Shown here: piece after piece, positions 42,471-54,447 of the stretch
Numbering within the stretch: the stretch's first letter is position 1
Layout of the letters: the number at the start of each line of letters is the position of its first letter
DNA from: Craterostigma plantagineum
Taxonomy: Eukaryota; Streptophyta; Magnoliopsida; Lamiales; Linderniaceae
Direction of reading: 5' to 3'
Assembly (NCBI GenBank): GCA_027422505.1
Contig: JAPQWV010000005.1
Coordinates: forward strand, 16,696,501-16,760,500
DNA length: 64,000 nt
Translations under genes and position numbers: made by a program
Notes under the pieces: generated by a model
Told to the model about the DNA's origin: nothing
What the model saw: only the letters and a program-made list of their open reading frames with translations
Database searches by the model: none

Positions 42471-43775
42471 TCAGATACTTGTAACCTTTTTGAAGTTCCG
42501 TGAGATCTTTTTGAACTTTTTGCGGTTCTCATCCTTAAGCCCCTTGAAACTCTTTTTCAGATCTGAGATCGTTCCTTGCTCGTCGTCGCTATCGTCATCC
42601 CTTTTCTTCTTGATCGGACTCTTTGAGGGGGATTTCAGATCCCTGGTCTTGCACCAGCCTCGTCTTTCATCATAGCGTATACCAACTCGCTTCAGTGTAA
42701 CCATATCTACTGCATGCTTTGAGCTATCTTCCCAAGCCTTGGGCAAAGAGATTCCCTCGAATTCAAGCAAGTGCGTAAGCAGCATTCCATATGGAAGTTC
42801 CTTATCAGAGCTCTTAATGGCATGGACCATGAACTTAAGAACGAAGTACCCTAGATTGAGCGGTTTATTTTGGGATACCAGATAGAGAGTCAACATGCTC
42901 ATGTTGTTCATGGTGGTGGAATGGCCTCCACTGCCAACGCGGGCGCTCCAGAGGGTAAAGTGCAGAACTTTATAAAGGAAGAACAGATCAACAGGGAGTT
43001 TGTTCAGCGCTTCTCCTTCAGAGAACTTAGGCTTATAAGTGGAATTCCATAGGGCTTTCACACAGTCACGCAGGGGCACCTCAGACGTACACCAGTAGAC
43101 GAAGTCGAAGTAGCACAACCATTCGTTCTCAACACCCAACATCTCGTTCACCTTCGCGCTATTCCATTCTAAGTTCGTCCCAAGCACATAAGATTTTACT
43201 GTAATCTCCGTTTCGTCTTCAACGAAAGTGAGATTGGCGTAGAATAGCTTCACCGCCTCAACATACACAGACTTGTCTATCCTCAGAAAGTTTTCCCAGC
43301 CGTACTCCGTCAGCCACGTCGCCACTTGGCTCTCAGACAGTTCGTCAAAGTTGACTCTTCTTCCTCGTGCAACTCGCCGCTTCTGGAGTTTCTCATGTAG
43401 TTCCTTGGTGCTCTCAGTCAGAAATTTGATCTCGTCGGTGATCTCCTCAGGATTTTCAGGATTGAACATGGCCTTCTCAGACTGATCCAGTGAGGAGGCT
43501 TTGTCTCGAGAAGGAGACTCGATCTGAGCAGAGACAGACTTTTCTGGAGAGGCAGGTTTCTCAAGCGGGACAGACTCGTCATGGGAAGAGGCAGGAGAGG
43601 GAACAGGGATTTTATCGATCTTAGCCTTCTTCTTCTTAGGTTTCGTAGGAGATTTCGTAGATTTTGGACTGCTCTTTGACTTGGAACGGGTGGCTTTTGG
43701 AGAGAGTGGAGTTTCGACTAGGGCAGCCTCTCGCTTTTTGTCGGACTTAGATCCGGCGCCTTTGGTTTTCACCAT
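42471..43775 (-). CDS. accessory (post-pol) ORF protein of copia element 2, intact
   Basis: Open for 434 codons from the ATG at 43775; a TTG four codons upstream is not the likely start. Residues 1-90 are rich in K, S and P (SKSKSSPKSTKSPTKPKKKK), a basic disordered tail with possible nuclear-localisation character. The middle (about 125-360) is a folded-looking domain with ATWLTEYGWENFL, VEAVKLFYANLTF, VKSYVLGTNLEWNSAKVNEM, LPVDLFFLYKVLHFTLW and HAIKSSDKELPYGMLLTHLL. This resembles the 'putative plant transposon protein' group found in retrotransposons. The end is again basic and charged. It has no transmembrane segment that I can see. Function is unknown. It is the only undamaged frame in this element. 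Confidence 0.85.
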   Translation of the reverse strand: MVKTKGAGSKSDKKREAALVETPLSPKATRSKSKSSPKSTKSPTKPKKKKAKIDKIPVPSPASSHDESVPLEKPASPEKSVSAQIESPSRDKASSLDQSEKAMFNPENPEEITDEIKFLTESTKELHEKLQKRRVARGRRVNFDELSESQVATWLTEYGWENFLRIDKSVYVEAVKLFYANLTFVEDETEITVKSYVLGTNLEWNSAKVNEMLGVENEWLCYFDFVYWCTSEVPLRDCVKALWNSTYKPKFSEGEALNKLPVDLFFLYKVLHFTLWSARVGSGGHSTTMNNMSMLTLYLVSQNKPLNLGYFVLKFMVHAIKSSDKELPYGMLLTHLLEFEGISLPKAWEDSSKHAVDMVTLKRVGIRYDERRGWCKTRDLKSPSKSPIKKKRDDDSDDEQGTISDLKKSFKGLKDENRKKFKKISRNFKKVTSI

Positions 43776-44256
43776 GATTGATATCAAAGAGTTGAAGAAG
43801 GAAAGTATGAAGTGGAGAGCTTAGGGTTTGAATGGAATGGAGAAACAAAGAAGGGACGGTTTATAAAAGGCCGAGTCCTTTTGGATAAGGATGGAAAGAA
43901 GTTAAAGAGAGATGTGATCTTGACAAGACGTGGTCAGATAAGGAAGGAATTTTAAAATTTGAATTTAAAAGAATACTTAGTGGTGAAGGAAACTGCCCGT
44001 TAAGTGGAATTAACTAAAGGTAAAAGGATATCTCGCGGGAATTAAGGAAGGAATTAAGTAAAGATCAGAGCTTAAAGAAAATATTGGCTGAAATTAGATT
44101 TTGACATAAATGTCGAGGAAAGTCTAAAAATAATCTTTTCATGGATGGAAAGGATTTGAAAAAATAATGAAGATATTTATTAAGGAATAAAATCGCTGAG
44201 ATACTAAGGGATAAGATCAAGAAAATACTAAAGCCTAACATATCTAGTCACCTTTC

Positions 44257-45120
44257 CTATTTGAGCTCAATAATTCCTAATCGGCCACGGATATCACAGA
44301 ATCTACTCTCAATAAGGGGTTTCGTGAAGATATCAGCCAACTGATCATTAGTTCCTACGAGGTTCACGCTGATATTCCCTTTCTGAACATGATCTCGAAT
44401 AAAATGATGTTTGACCTCTATATGCTTAGTTCGAGAGTGGTGTACGGGATTCTTAGTGATACTAATGGTACTAGTACTATCACAGAAAATAGGAATTTGG
44501 TCGTACCTTAAACCGTAATCAATCAAGGTCTGTTTCATCCAAAGGATTTGCTGAGAACAACTTCCTAAGGCCATATATTCGGCTTCGGTTGTGGATAGGG
44601 CCACGGCATTTTGTTTCCGACTGGACCAAGTTACAAGGGAATTCCCTAGTATTTGACAAGTACCATTAGTGCTTTTCATATCTTCCCTAGAACCGGCGTA
44701 ATCCGCATCCGAGTATCCCATTAATGGGAATTCCTTGGAATTTGGATACCACATACCATGATTGATTGTTCCCTTCAAATATCTAAGTATCCGTTTGACT
44801 GCTGTCAAGTGAGATTCCCTAGGACTCGATTGATATCTAGAACATAGACCAGTAGCAAACATAATATCGGGTCTGCTTGCCGTAAGGTATAGCAAACTTC
44901 TGATCATACCTCTATACTTAGTTTGGTCAAAAGGCGTACCTTGTTCATCACTGTCAATTTTAGCGGTCTGGTGCATAGGAGTGGGAAGTACCTTGGAATC
45001 AGCCATTCCGAATTTTTCAAGTAGTTCCTTCGTGTACTTCGTTTGAGATATGAATGTTCCCGTATCCAATTGCTTGATTTGCAATCCAAGGAAGTACGTG
45101 AGTTCTCCCATTAGGCTCAT
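44257..45120 (-). pseudogene. RT 3' part and RNase H (copia element 2)
   Basis: An 287-codon open block beginning MSLMGELTYFLGLQIKQ, then TPMHQTAKID, SLLYLTASRPDIMFATGLCS and YSDADYAGSREDMKSTNGTC. It continues with LSTTEAEYMALGSCSQQILW, FCDSTSTISITKNPVHH, HIEVKHHFIRDHVQKG and ADIFTKPL. RNase H looks whole, but the RT palm with the YVDD motif is missing. The junction at about 45120 joins it out of frame to the RT start. Confidence 0.92.
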
Positions 45121-45848
45121 CTCAAATTCCTGGCCTTATTTCGTGTCACGTTACCGTTCTCGTCCAGTTTGTTGCGAAACACCCACTTCGTGCCTATTAT
45201 GGATTTGTCGTTAGGTCTTTCCACAAGAGTCCACACTTGGCTCTTTTCAAATTGTGCCAGCTCTTCTTCCATGGCAATCACCCATGATTCATCGTCAAGC
45301 GCTTCATTCATTATCTTAGGTTCCATGGTTGACAACAGCACGTCATGTGATTCCTCAGCAATATCGTTTCGTGCAGTTGCTCTCGTTTTGATCCTTGAAG
45401 TGATATTCCCTATGACTTGTTCAGTGGGATGGCTGGAAGCATGTTTGAATTTTCTGCGCTGTTGTTCGTCTGAAGCCTCAGGTTCCTCTGACTCAGTATC
45501 TAGTTCCAATGGAATTGCGTTCACTCCTTTGTCAGTAACCTGTATACCTGCAGGAGACACAACTATACCTTCCTCAGTAGCATCTGCGTCAGGAAATTCA
45601 TCAAACGTAACATGCACAGATTCTTGAACAGTCTTCTTCCTATTATTAAACACTCGAAAAGCTTTGGAATGAAGGCTGTAACCTAGGAATAACCCTTCAT
45701 CTACCTTGGAATCGAATTTTCCTCTTTTATCCCTATCATTCAAATTGAAACATTTGCAACCAAATACATGGAAATATCCCATGTTAGGGGTTTTATCGTT
45801 CCAAAGTTCATAGGGAGTTCTCTTAATAATCGGTCCTATTCGAGACAT
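45117..45848 (-). pseudogene. integrase tail and RT N-terminus (copia element 2)
   Basis: Reads TPYELWNDKTPNMGYFHVFG, GLFLGYSLHSKAFRV and, after a variable linker, the RT start WVIAMEEELAQFEKSQVWTL and GTKWVFRNKLDENG. It then terminates a few codons past RNKAR at the deletion point. It follows 45823-46416 in a shifted frame. Confidence 0.9.
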
Positions 45849-46416
45849 AACATGTCGTACTAACAGCTTCGGCCCAAAAGTGTTTTGGAGTATTATATTC
45901 GCTCAACATAGTCCTAGCCATTTCTTGTAATACTCTATTTTTCCTCTCGACCACTCCGTTCTGTTGAGGCGTAATAGGGGCTGAAAAATTATGACTATAA
46001 CCATTTTCATCACAAAAAGATGCAAAGGATTTACTATCAAATTCTAGACCGTTATCACTCCTAATCTTACGGAACTTCATTTCTTTCTCATTTTCTAGCT
46101 TCTTAATCAGTGGCGCAAGATTATCTAAAGCCTCACTTTTGTGCGCAAGAAATAAGCCCCATGTGTACCTAGTATAGTCGTCTACGATAACAAAGGCATA
46201 TCGTTTACCTTTCAATGACATAACCTGTACCGGACCAAAAAGGTCAAGATGCAGCAGTTCTAGTGGTCTGGACGTAGAGATCACATTCTTCGGTTTAAAG
46301 GACGTCTTGGTCTGTTTCCCCATTTGGCACGCTTTACAGATTCTGTCCTTGGTGGCTTTCATATCTGGAATACCTCTCACTAAGTCATTGCATGATATGT
46401 GAGACATCAGTTCCAT
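45823..46416 (-). pseudogene. copia integrase core (element 2)
   Basis: GAG-pre-integrase tail (CKACQMGKQTKTSFK) followed by the integrase core with the D-D-E acidic residues visible in LELLHLDLFGP, IRSDNGLEF and QQNGVVERKNRVLQE. The preceding protease and part of the pre-integrase domain are deleted near 46420-46500. The block ends by frameshift near 45840. Confidence 0.92.
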
Positions 46417-46518
46417 GTTAGCATGTCCCAGACGTCTACGCCATAACCATGTGATATCCTGTCATGTGGCGGGAGCACCCGCTGTCGAGATACCACCTGC
46501 TTTTCTTACTGGAATTCT

Positions 46519-46863
46519 TCATTCGTACCTATAGAAAGAAGTGCTCTTCTGAGGTACCCAATTTCTGTTGGGTCCTAACATGTTAGCGGGGAAATAACTT
46601 CTGTTAACATACGAGATATCATTCTGCATAGATGGTGATCTCCTGCTAGAATCAGATACAACAACGGTAGTTACAGGTGACTTCTTAGGTCTCCAAACAT
46701 ACTTAGTTTTATCAACTTTCTTTAAAGGACAATTGTATGCATAGTGACCATTTCTACCACAACAGAAACATTTAAGTTTAGGCACAGAATGTTTAGCATG
46801 CTTTCCTTCAGTGGAATAACCTATCCCTGACCTACCAATGTTCCTAGGAGTACTTAACAGCAT
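46519..46863 (-). pseudogene. gag C-terminal block with second zinc knuckle (element 2)
   Basis: Contains CFCCGRNGHYAYNCP, a CCHC knuckle, between basic and serine-rich stretches. It lies downstream of the main gag frame after a frameshift near 46950 and ends at a stop (46519) just before the protease deletion. Confidence 0.85.
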
Positions 46864-46912
46864 ATCTAGGTTCTGCTTACCCTCAAGGAGTCTATCAACT
46901 TTCTGTTTTTCT

Positions 46913-48277
46913 CTATCTAAGGAATTTCTGAGTTCTACGATATCTCTCGCTGTTTTTCTTTTCTATTTTCTCACCGTCACATTGAATTCCCTCTATATTC
47001 GTAGTAACTAACTCTTCTTTCAGACGTGAGATCTCTAGATCAGCCTCATGTTTTTCCTTAGCTAGTTCATCTCGCTGCCTTATCAGTTCCTTATTCAAGG
47101 AATTTTGTGACTTAATCTTTCTTTCTGCTTTTTGAAGTAACCTACACAAATCTTCCTTACTTTCTTCTATATCAGAAACAGATGAGTCACTTTCATAACC
47201 ATATAAACTGTTTAGGATATGAATTTTCTCAATGGAGGAAGAATGAGATACCTGATCCTCGTCAGCCATGTAAGCGTGATCCTCGTCCTCACTTTGTTCC
47301 AGTTCAGAGTCATTTGATTCCATCACCATAGTCTTCTGCTTCCTTGGTTTCTCATTGCTAGTTGCAGGGCATTCATGTGCATAGTGGCCTGGTTTGTTGC
47401 ATCGGAAACACTTCTGAACTTTCTTCCCAGACGTGGATATTCCCTTGCTCTTGTTCTGGAATTTGTTGAAGTTCCCTTTGAATTTCTTTTTCTGCTGGAA
47501 CCTTTCAATTCTTTTTGTAAGCATGGCCAGATCGTTCATCAAGTCCTCTTCTTCGTCGTCAGAATCAGATTCTTCTTGGTTGGATTTGAATGCAATGGAC
47601 TTCTGATTTTTGTTCTGCGACTTCTCATTCATTGATTTTTGAATCATCTCATAGGATATAAGAGATCCAATCAGCTCGGAGATGCTAAGTGCTTCTAGAT
47701 CATTTGCTTCGTAGATGGCAGTAACCTTGGCATTCCATTCTCGTGGCAGTGATCTCGGTATTTTTATCACTTGTTCACTGTGGGGAACCTTCTTGCCGAG
47801 AGAGAACATTTGGTTGATGATTCCCATGAATCTGGCGTACATCTGGCTTATATTCTCGTCAGATTCCATCGAGAATAGTTCGTACTGATGAGTGATCAGA
47901 GCCAGTCTCTCTTGCACAACTCGTTGAGTTCCTTCATGAGTAACTTGGAGCATATCCTACATGGCCTTTGCCCATGAGCATGAACTAACCCGAATGTATT
48001 CTTCCCGTGTGAGTGCGCATGTGAGCATGTTTTTCGCCTTTGCGTTTCGCGTGATTCCCTTTTTGTCATCAGCAGTGTAATCTTTAGCATCCTTTGGAGT
48101 TCCATCGGATTTCGCAGCCGTATATGGTCCGCTGATAATTGTCTCCCAAAGCTCGTAGTCGACAGCGATTAGAAATTCGATCATGCGATTTTTCCATACT
48201 GCGTAGTTTGTTCCGTCGAAGAGAGGTGGCCTGGAGTGGGATTGACCCTCTGCAAAAATATCACTCGAAAAAGCCAT
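46913..48277 (-). pseudogene. copia gag (element 2), one stop and one frameshift
   Basis: Starts at the ATG 48277 (MAFSSDIFAEGQSHSRPP, LFDGTNYAVWKNRMIEFL). A TAG at 47957-47959 replaces a probable Trp codon. The frame then continues through the UBN2-type gag domain (VQERLALITHQYELFSM, WNAKVTAIYEANDLEAL), the knuckle CFRCNKPGHYAHECP and an acidic coiled-coil region to a frame change near 46950. By family it forms the virus-like particle. The breaks make this copy defective. Confidence 0.93.
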
Positions 48278-48320
48278 TAGATCTTAACTCAGGCGTGTTA
48301 GGCCTTTCGTTGAGTAACCC

Positions 48321-48332
48321 GCTCTGATACCA
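48321..48332 (-). other. primer binding site of copia element 2
   Basis: TGGTATCAGAGC on the minus strand, two bases inside the 5' LTR; initiator Met tRNA complement as in element 1. Confidence 0.93.
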
Positions 48333-48334
48333 AG

Positions 48335-50052
48335 TGAAGTGTAAAATATGCCTAAGAGGGGGGGGTGAATTAGGCTATAAAAAATTGGCTTGTTCTTCTT
48401 TGAAAAATACTTTTCTTTAAGAAGATATTGCAGAGTGTGTTATTTCCCGGAAATTAGTATGAGTATTGATGTTATCTCCCTAACCCTGTTTCAAAATATC
48501 ACGTTAGTTTCAAAAATGGTTGCTACGATATCACCTAGATATTATCGCGTGTTCCGGGGTTTGTCTCACAGTAAAGTAAATAGCAGAAAGTAAAGTGAGA
48601 CGAGATTTTTATACAGGTTATATCCCCCAACTGGGGTTTAATCCTGTCCTTCGGGTGTTATCTCCCCAAGAGTTCCAATCAATCACTAGGTATTACCGGT
48701 TATGGTTACAAAATGATTGACCCTTACACAACCGAAGCGCTTTGGAAACTAGACCTCCACCTAGGCTATCGCACGCCAAGTTTCGATCCACGTCGTTAAC
48801 CCATGAAACCTATTCCCCGACTGGATACAGCTTGCTACCGAAGGGCCACCGAATCCACCAAATTCGTCCCTCCACGTGCGAAAGACTCCAACCGCGCACC
48901 TTTGTGCGTTCAACGTGCCCGCAGACACAACACGTCCGAAGACAATGGTTTTAGGGTAGGGTGATACTAAAGATCGCTCAAAGGGTACAGATTCGCAAAT
49001 TAAGCTCAACCACAAACTACGAATGAATCGCAAATTTCGCTCAAGAACTCTAAGGGATTCGTTTGCTTGTGTGTGTGTACCCTTCAAAGTGAAGTATTCT
49101 CTTCTATATAGTCCAATAATCGCTTCTACACTTCACAAGGAAAGTTAAGCACAGAATATGCAAGATAAAGCTCAATAATCACGTGCATTAACTCAACCAA
49201 TCATGCCAAGTATAAACCAATTAAGCTCAACGGTCATGCATGATCACTTACCATAAATACCACAGATTAACATTCATTCCACAGTAATCTCATCTATTCG
49301 TCAGCATATTCCATATATATTCCACTCAGCATATTTTCAACGGTAAGCTCAATCAACTGATTTCTTTCCCAAAATATGATAGCCAATTCGCACAGAGAAA
49401 GATTTGATCTACTGAGTATAATGCAAAGATAACTTTCCATGTATGGTGATCTCATCCGATTTCAGCACATTCCATAAATAGACTCAATTAGCATCTTACC
49501 ACATATAATCCCAATCAATTAATCACTTTCCATAATATAAATCCTAAGTCGCACAAGGAAAGTAGGATCATGATTCACTGATTTAAGAGTCACATAATAT
49601 CGTACTCAATGGATATATCATTGATATTCTTTCCTAAAATAGATCAATCACGTTTCAGCTCAATCAGAATATCTTTTCCATATTTACAGCATAGTCATTC
49701 ATATCCGTGTGATCACATCGATATTCTTTCCTAAAATAACTCAATCTCGCAGACAGTTTGCATATCACATAACATGATATATTTTCCATATATAGCACGC
49801 AACGAGATTCCATTAATACGAAAGCGTTCATAACCAGGTGATCACATAAATATTCCAGTTAAGCATAAGATCACACAAATTCGATTTTCTTATTAGTTCA
49901 ATCACATTCAAGCGCTTAATCGAACATTTTCACGTACTTAAACATCACATAACATGCATATCGAGTTTTCTAATTTGTACCCCCCCCCCAATTTACATAA
50001 TTACTTGGAATAATCAAAACTCTCATAGTCATTTGGACCAAAAAGGTCTACA
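48335..50052 (-). repeat. 5' LTR of copia element 2
   Basis: 1718 bp partner of 40090-41819, high identity with scattered substitutions and short indels. The outer end is followed by the CTTTT duplication. Confidence 0.95.
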
Positions 50053-50057
50053 CTTTT

Positions 50058-50997
50058 TATATATATAAAATCTTTTAAGTATAATAATATTTAGTATATA
50101 TGGAATAAGTGGGGTAGCTTGGGTTTGTGGCGGGCGCAACGTTTTTACCAGGCCCAATACTCTAACCATTTCCCCAATTAATAAATCGGGTCCCCATTTA
50201 AACCGCTCATTCACCCAAAAACCAAACCGATTAACCCGAATCCAATACGGGTCGGGCGGTTAATTCATCACCAAATAAATTACATCCCTATCCACAGGAA
50301 TATCTCAATTAATCCTAGAGTTGTTTAGTCAATTTACTTCTCACCAAGAAAGATTTTTATAATGAGAGTTTTCATTAACTAAAGAAGCAAATAATAATTG
50401 AAGAGAATAAAATACGATATAAAATCAATCAAGGATCAAGGTTCATGGTCGGCGCTCACAATTCATAATTCTTCATGCAATCGCATTATGGAACTTGAAT
50501 CTAGTTATGATGGATTTTCCTAATATAGTTACTATCCAATCAATCAGGCATAACGACTCTATATGTTAGTGAACTAATTCATATATCTCCATATGATTGT
50601 ACTTCATACATATGTATTTGTCTCGATGAAATTCCCCGAGGTTAGGTGCTTTGGGCCTAAGAGCCCAGTAAAATACACAATAGGAAATCAAGTCTTACCC
50701 AAATTAATTTTACACCTTGGTGTTCTATATTTTTTGGTCGCGATATTGGATGTTTGGTCGATGGCTTGTAAACTCGGACAAAATTCCGTCTGTATGTCGA
50801 AGTCGAGGCACAAACGTCGTACGCTTTCCGTAAGATGAAATTGCCACGTATTTCAGTACATCAGTTTATCGCAATACACCCGAAGATACAACGACTTCAG
50901 AAATTTTGCACCGTCGCGCAATGAAACAATTTCATCGGGCGAATCTACACAAGACTCAAGCTTTTCTTGCTTTATTACAACTGGACTTGAATGATTC
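50058..50997. other. non-coding stretch between copia element 2 and the LARD
   Basis: About 940 bases, AT-rich. The only sizeable open frame (50593-50838, + strand) has no family motif. I see no repeat boundaries here beyond the two flanking target duplications. Confidence 0.4.
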
Positions 50998-53686
50998 TGT
51001 AATACCCGCAAAATTTAAAATGGAATTATCAATATATTTAGTCTTGTGAATATCTAAATTAGAAATTTATGAAATATTAACCCAGAAACTTTACGAAGAA
51101 TTCCGAATATTAGAAGTCTCGAAAATTAAATAGGAATAAATTAAGATTAAAATTTAATAAAAGATATATCCGAAAACATTAAGTAGTCAAGTAGAATGTT
51201 GTTTCAACTTCAAAGTAAACTCTTGTTCGAAAGACAATTTTCGGTATATACATATAAGAGTTTTCGGTATGGGACCTAAAAGTTTTCGTGGTGGCCATAC
51301 AAATATAACTATACTATTAGTGATAACTAAGGGAAAAGGATGAACTTTTAGAGAAGCTATAAAATATTATACATTAGGGAATATATAGGAGTACTATATT
51401 AACGGAGAAAGGTTGGAAAGTTTTCGTGGTAGGCTCAAAGATTTTGGACATGTATATATATACACATTAAAACAACCAAACTAATAAACTTAAAACCAAA
51501 GAAGTTACACGTGGAAGTCATTGAAGATATTGATAAATATGACTAATAGAAAGGTTTCTTAACTTTTAAGGTAATATGCATAGCACCTACGTATGTACAA
51601 AAAAAAATACAATACATAAACACATAAAACTATTATATTCATGACTTGAATTGAAAACAAAACGAACACATAGCCAAGGAGGAGAGGATTGCTTGAGAAT
51701 ACAACGAAGCATTTAAAATTAGGAGATTACATTTGAAAGCTACGAAGGTTAGGTTGGTTATATATCATCTATTTCCCCGTAAATATGCTATGTCTTATTA
51801 GGGCAATATGTTTTTCGGTGTTCATGTGGACCATGTAATTTTATAATTATGTTTATGGTGGATTATCTGATATTTTCATGAATTATATGAGTTAATCCTC
51901 GTGACTTTTATAGGGTTGAAACTCAGATGTTCCAATCTTGTTTTAGTAAAATGTGTGTTTCAAGTGTGTGGTGAAAAGTTTTCGGTGTGTGCCGATGTTA
52001 AATGTCGAAATGATTTTGGTAATTTCATGTATAGATAACAGTGAATGGTTATGGTCGCTCAAAGTGGTTTTAACCTTCGAAAGTTTTCAGTAATGTGGAC
52101 TTTTTGATATGATAATTTATCGGCGGTCATAGGTGTTACTTAGTTTCCGATAAAATCATTATCTTTAGTCCATTAGGGTTTCATATACCTAAGTTGTCTT
52201 TTCTTTTAAGTGTTTGAAAATCTCGGTGCTTTACAAATAGCACATGTGATCACTTTAGCAATATACGAATTCAAGTTTTGTTAATAAGATCAAAGTTTTC
52301 GTGGTGTTAAAATTACAACATATAGCTACAGTTCATTATTAAGAAGTCTTTGGCACTAGTGAAATCTTTTCGATACTATATATATAGATATATATTTATT
52401 TCCAATATAAGAGTCTTCGGTACAAGTTATAAGTACATGAAAAGTTTCGGCATAGGAATTTCATAGAAGTTTTCGGCACCTAGTATTCGGGATTTCTAGG
52501 GTTTTTGGTATTTTTAGGGTTTTGCTATTCCTAGGGTTTTCAATATTTTAGGGTTTATTTACTTTTAGGAATTTCATTATTTTTAGATTTTTATAAATTT
52601 TAAGGTTTTCGAGAATTAGCACATATACTAATAAAATTTATTTATTTAGAGGTTCGACATTTACGGATTTCACCAGATCTCTTGACCGAAAATAGCAGGA
52701 GGGCAGGTAGGTGGATTATCCATCTACAATACGTAAACACAAATTATGTGTTTTCATGTGATTATGTGATTTACGTGACTTACATGCTTTACCTGTTTTA
52801 CGTACGTTTTACGTGGATCATGCTTTATGAATTTTATGTATATGCATAGCACATGCATATCACGTTAGAGAGAGAGATGGTTGTACCGTATTGAGACGGT
52901 GATATGAGATATTGACGTACGGGGTAGAATGAGAGGCTTGTGATTGGTGACTCTTAGAGGAGTCGAGGTTGGGCTCACTGGGCACCTGGCGGAGACAGGC
53001 GTGATCGATCTGTCTACTCGGGCGTGACCGTCCCGAGGTGCATACCGCCGAGATATTGATTTGACCTGATAGGAGGCCATTGGCGTGATCGTCCAGTGCA
53101 CTATCAGTGTATACTTTTGAGATGCGGAGCGACCCGGTAGGAGGCCATTGGCGTGATCGTCCAGTGCACTACCAGGGTAGGCTGCCGCGAGACTTGGGGG
53201 TGGCCTCCCAGTAGTCTTTGCGCGCGAGGGTGTCGAGCCTAACCTAGGGCCCTGTATTGTGTGAAATAGGAATGTGGGAAAAGAAAGAGTGTGCATTATA
53301 TTATGTTGTGAGATATTGGGGTTGGGATTGAGTGCACACTTGCATACATGCATTTTATTCACCTACTGGGCAAATTGCTCAGTGTTTACGTGTTGTAGGT
53401 ACTGAGTCCGACGCTGATACGCGTCGTGACTGAGGCGGCTGGTGGCGGTGCTCCACGGACTTTTGAGGGCGGTGCGGTACATGGATGAAGACCTGTGGAG
53501 CGGCTTAGGGACTTTTGTTCTTTTGACATTTTTGGGGCTTCGGCCCGTGTACAGAAATAATGATGTAGACATATTTTTATATTAGTGTATATTATTTTAG
53601 GAAAAAGTTTTAATTAGACGGGCCTTCCGCGGCTTACGTTGCGGAAATCCGCCACTAATCCTAATTAGAAAAGTAGGGTCGCCACA
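50998..53686 (+). repeat. left LTR of the LARD
   Basis: Almost identical to 54448-57136: by eye I find only a one-base difference in an A run near 51600, one in a G run near 53199 and the last base. Contains many TTTTCGGTNT words, several TAGGGTTTT repeats (52495-52555) and a GC-rich 3' quarter with a local duplication (53060-53100 and 53130-53170, TAGGAGGCCATTGGCGTGAT). Confidence 0.97.
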
Positions 53687-53688
53687 GG

Positions 53689-53700
53689 TGGTATCAGAGC
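53689..53700 (+). other. primer binding site of the LARD
   Basis: TGGTATCAGAGC, complementary to initiator Met tRNA, two bases after the left LTR. Confidence 0.95.
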
Positions 53701-54447
53701 GTAGGCTCTAGATTCTGCAGACTGTCCATGTACTGCCGCTCAAAAGCCTGGAGAACCAGCATGGCCTGTAAGTTCAATACTCGATTATGTTATATGTGTT
53801 ACTATGCTTCGATGTAACTATGTGACTTATGTAGAATTTTCGGGCATGAGATATATTTTGAAAATCCTTGTGTCTGAATTTATATGGGTGTTAACGTGTC
53901 TGTACATATTTTTACCAAAAACACGAAACTTCATAAAAGAGAATTGGGTTTGAATAAACAGTATAATTTTTGGGATAGAATAGTGGAAATTTTCGGGTTG
54001 ATTATACTTTAAGGTTAGAGATTTTCGAGTCTCATTAGGATAAATTCCAGGTTGGATATATAGAAGAAAATCTGGGTCGCTGAGTAGTATAGATTCGGGT
54101 ATCTTAAATGTTTGTCTGTGACCTTGTTTTATTTTCGAGTATTTCCAATCCAATTTCGAGTAGAAGGGAAGGTGAGATTTTATACCCAAGTTTTATAGGG
54201 AATTTTCGGACTAGGTAAAAAAAAAAAAAAGTCCGTTTATTGCGTTTATTATAGGATCAAGTTGGAGTGCACGTGGTATTGTGCATTTTATTCAATTAAG
54301 CCTAGAGTGCGCAGCAGAAGCGTGATGGGGAATAGGTATAAGTACGCCTAGAGAACGTAGAAATATGTGGAAGAGTCTAGTCGTAGGGCCGAACTCGAGT
54401 CCCCTACCACTGAATTTCGGGGACGAAATTCTTTTAAGGGGGGAGAT
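53701..54447 (+). other. non-coding interior of the LARD
   Basis: No gag or pol. It ends with the purine-rich AAGGGGGGAGA next to the right LTR. An A-run at 54217-54231 and AT-rich text are the only features. Confidence 0.85.

Larger units (their letters stand above)
40090..50052 (-). mobile_element. Ty1-copia retrotransposon with intact accessory ORF but deleted pol (element 2)
   Basis: LTRs at 40090-41819 and 48335-50052 (about 1.72 kb) with a perfect CTTTT duplication (40085-40089, 50053-50057). The PBS TGGTATCAGAGC is at 48332-48321. On the minus strand the order is gag with two zinc knuckles, integrase, start of RT, end of RT with RNase H, then a 434-codon accessory ORF and several purine tracts before the 3' LTR. 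Protease and the RT catalytic core are deleted, and gag has a stop and a frameshift. The order and the post-pol ORF recall SIRE-type elements. Length is 9963 bp. Confidence 0.97.

Noticed and set aside
27257..50052. Possible endogenous pararetrovirus or virus-like insertions
   Set aside because: RT and integrase motifs, LTRs, PBS and 5 bp duplications are those of Ty1-copia elements. No movement protein or coat motifs are seen.
50593..50838. 81-codon ORF on the + strand
   Set aside because: No recognisable domain, no codon-use signal I can judge and no neighbouring exons.
53363..53572. Minus-strand ORF found twice (also 56813-57022)
   Set aside because: It is duplicated only because it lies in both LTRs of the LARD. 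No family motif and no coding context.
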